Assembly (NCBI GenBank): GCA_021736505.1 | Contig: JAIPFU010000039.1 | Location: 1 to 11,479 of the forward strand | DNA from: Spirochaetia bacterium | Lineage (GTDB): Bacteria > Spirochaetota > Spirochaetia > PWKH01 | Direction: 5' to 3' | DNA: 11,479 nucleotides | Shown here: positions 7,402-11,479 of the stretch, one piece after another | How positions within the stretch are numbered: the stretch's first letter is position 1 | Layout of the letters: every line of letters begins with the position of its first letter | The notes under the pieces: model-generated | What the model was told of the DNA's origin: nothing | What the model saw: the letters and a program-made list of their open reading frames with translations, nothing else | The model's database searches: none | Position numbers and translations under genes: made by a program

Positions 7402-8112
7402 TCACGTATTGTGCAATAATACTTTCAGGGGATTTGCTGTTCTCTTGAAAAGAACACCAAGGAATACGGCCAATTCTTCACTTCGTTTTTTTACATTCGC
7501 CGTAAACTCCACTGCTGCGCCGGCATTTGCATGATCGCTTATGATTCTTATTGCACAAAAAGGTAATTCAAGTTGTGCAGCGAAGAGATTGACTGCAGCT
7601 GTTTCCATAGTACAACAATCACCACCTATTTTCGCATATTCGAGACGGCGTTTTTTCCCGTTTACCGGCTTATCCGTTGTAATGATGGTTCCCGTTCGCA
7701 CTTCTAGACTGCAGCCTGCTGCCGTTTCATAAACCACTTCGTCTAATTCGGCTGTATTGCCCATCGTCTCTGCAGGTAATTTTTTCCACGAATCGGAGCG
7801 CATATCAATAGATGCAGCGGAGATGACCAGCGTACCCGGCTGCAGCGAGTTGTTTATTGCTCCGGCGGTACCTGCATCAACTATCAGCTCTGCCCGGTAT
7901 TCCCGGACAAGCCGTCTGAGGACCTCGCCGTCAGCACGAAATCCGATTCTTCCGAGCACTAGAAGCACATTGTGCTTACCGTTCTTTCCGGCGGCATATC
8001 GAATTCTTCTATTGTTTCGATCTGTGTCTTTTGTTTTATTTTCCTGAAGAGCGAATTTGTTTCGTACTGCATGGTACTCGGGCTTTATCGCTGCTACGAT
8101 TAATATGTTCAT
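7402..8112 (-). CDS. Nucleoside phosphorylase-superfamily protein, MTA/SAH nucleosidase-like
   Basis: The 236-residue protein resembles 5'-methylthioadenosine/S-adenosylhomocysteine nucleosidases, which cleave adenine from these by-products of SAM-dependent reactions. Visible landmarks are MNILIVAAIKPEYHAV with E12 in the usual catalytic-region position, DAGTAGAINNSLQPGTLVI (79-97; compare the family's TGVAGG loop), the nucleoside-binding CTMETAAV with M169-E170, and RIISDHAN (189-196) carrying D193, the proton donor position for the base. These support an active nucleosidase. Futalosine hydrolase and other members of the superfamily cannot be excluded, as the N-terminal third is divergent, so no symbol is given. 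It is the first gene of an apparent operon with cheW and starts 57 bases downstream of the 5S gene end. A ribosome site is not obvious. Confidence 0.82.
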   Translation of the reverse strand: MNILIVAAIKPEYHAVRNKFALQENKTKDTDRNNRRIRYAAGKNGKHNVLLVLGRIGFRADGEVLRRLVREYRAELIVDAGTAGAINNSLQPGTLVISAASIDMRSDSWKKLPAETMGNTAELDEVVYETAAGCSLEVRTGTIITTDKPVNGKKRRLEYAKIGGDCCTMETAAVNLFAAQLELPFCAIRIISDHANAGAAVEFTANVKKRSEELAVFLGVLFKRTANPLKVLLHNT

Positions 8113-8132
8113 TCTGAATAAATATACTACAA

Positions 8133-8161
8133 ATTATAAAACAGGAAAAAGCTGAGGGCAA
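8133..8161 (-). promoter_or_regulatory. Promoter for the nucleosidase-cheW operon
   Basis: A perfect TATAAT lies at 8138-8133 on the minus strand, with TTGCCC (8161-8156) 17 bases upstream. The -35 box overlaps the T-run that ends the 5S gene, so rRNA termination and this promoter share the same few bases. The ATG is 20 bases beyond the -10 box. Confidence 0.55.
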
Positions 8162-8168
8162 AAAAAAA
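8160..8168 (-). terminator. T9 tract ending the rRNA operon
   Basis: Nine consecutive T on the minus strand follow directly after the last base pair of 5S helix I (CCAGGC). I find no separate strong hairpin between 5S and the T-run, so helix I of the 5S may itself serve as the terminator stem, or termination may rely on another factor. Confidence 0.5.
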
Positions 8169-8342
<174 letters not shown>

Positions 8343-8488
8343 AAATATTTCTGTTTTTCTTCGGCTTTCCGCCGCTGCGCAGGCCCTGCGGGCCTTCACC
8401 GGGGCAGCCGGCTCACCCTCGGGTTCGCCGGTGGTCCCCCGCCCTGCTCGGGCTTGAGGACCCGCCTCGAAAGAAACATGCGATAATA
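8343..8488 (-). other. 23S-5S intergenic spacer with tandem GC-rich stem-loops, no tRNA
   Basis: The spacer carries four successive inverted repeats. GGTCC/GGACC (8433-8437, 8458-8462) has GCCC/GGGC nested inside (8441-8444, 8450-8453). CCGGC/GCCGG (8408-8412, 8427-8431) has ACCC/GGGT nested inside (8415-8418, 8421-8424). AGGCCC/GGGCCT spans 8381-8395. CGGC/GCCG spans 8362-8374. The end next to the 23S forms the distal strand of the 23S processing stem. I see no tRNA or reading frame of interest. Confidence 0.7.
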
Positions 8489-11448
<2,960 letters not shown>

Positions 11449-11456
<8 letters not shown>

Positions 11457-11479
11457 ATATTACCTCATGTTCCTTCCCT
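11449..11479 (-). other. 5' strand of the 23S processing stem and rRNA operon leader
   Basis: The 14 bases at 11449-11462 are perfectly complementary to 8484-8497 at the other end of the 23S gene. After a 3x3 internal loop with one possible pair, pairing resumes (CATGTT 11466-11471 with AACATG 8475-8480, then CTT 11473-11475 with AAG 8471-8473). This is the long stem expected for RNase III excision of pre-23S. The 16S-23S spacer continues outside the window. Confidence 0.75.

Noticed and set aside
6911..7534. 207-residue plus-strand frame opposite cheW
   Set aside because: It is the antisense of the well-supported cheW and nucleosidase genes and its product shows no recognisable family.
8343..8488. 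tRNA or CRISPR array in the hairpin-rich spacer
   Set aside because: No tRNA cloverleaf elements such as GGTTCGANTCC are found, and the stem-loops are not direct repeats with regular spacers.

Overview
The window looks like a chromosomal piece of a spirochaete (Spirochaetales/Treponema-like). This rests on the run cheW, DegT-family protein, nadK, recN on one strand, an order I recall from Treponema, and on the exported M23 peptidase and helical unknown protein nearby. The lineage is inferred, because no 16S gene is visible. All protein genes except cdd lie on the minus strand.

Layout, left to right. Positions 1-1731 hold a translationally coupled minus-strand pair: a membrane-anchored or exported beta-propeller-like protein followed by an M23 metallopeptidase cut off by the window edge. 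A divergent plus-strand cytidine deaminase gene (1862-2263) has its own good promoter. From 5752 down to 2262 runs an operon nadK - recN - unknown helical protein, with a near-consensus promoter upstream and a small hairpin plus T-tract at its end. From 8161 down to about 5781 runs a second operon: an MTA/SAH nucleosidase-like protein, the chemotaxis adaptor CheW and a DegT/DnrJ/EryC1/StrS-fold protein. From 8160 to the right edge lies the 3' part of a ribosomal RNA operon read on the minus strand: 23S (about 11456-8489), a short GC-rich spacer, and 5S (8342-8169) followed directly by nine T.

The most striking feature is the 5S rRNA gene. Both halves of a normal bacterial 5S are present and helix I closes properly, but the gene spans about 174 nt instead of about 117. 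About 57 extra nucleotides sit at the tip of helix IV, where loop D should be. They fold on paper into an extended stem ending in a three-way junction with two perfect hairpins. The neighbouring 23S-5S spacer is also packed with tandem GC-rich stem-loops.

A second point of interest is the DegT-family protein. It keeps the fold's landmark motifs but has no lysine at the position that normally binds pyridoxal phosphate, so it is probably not an ordinary aminotransferase. The other genes are housekeeping: pyrimidine salvage (cdd), NADP synthesis (nadK), double-strand-break repair (recN), chemotaxis (cheW) and removal of nucleoside by-products of methylation (MTAN-like).
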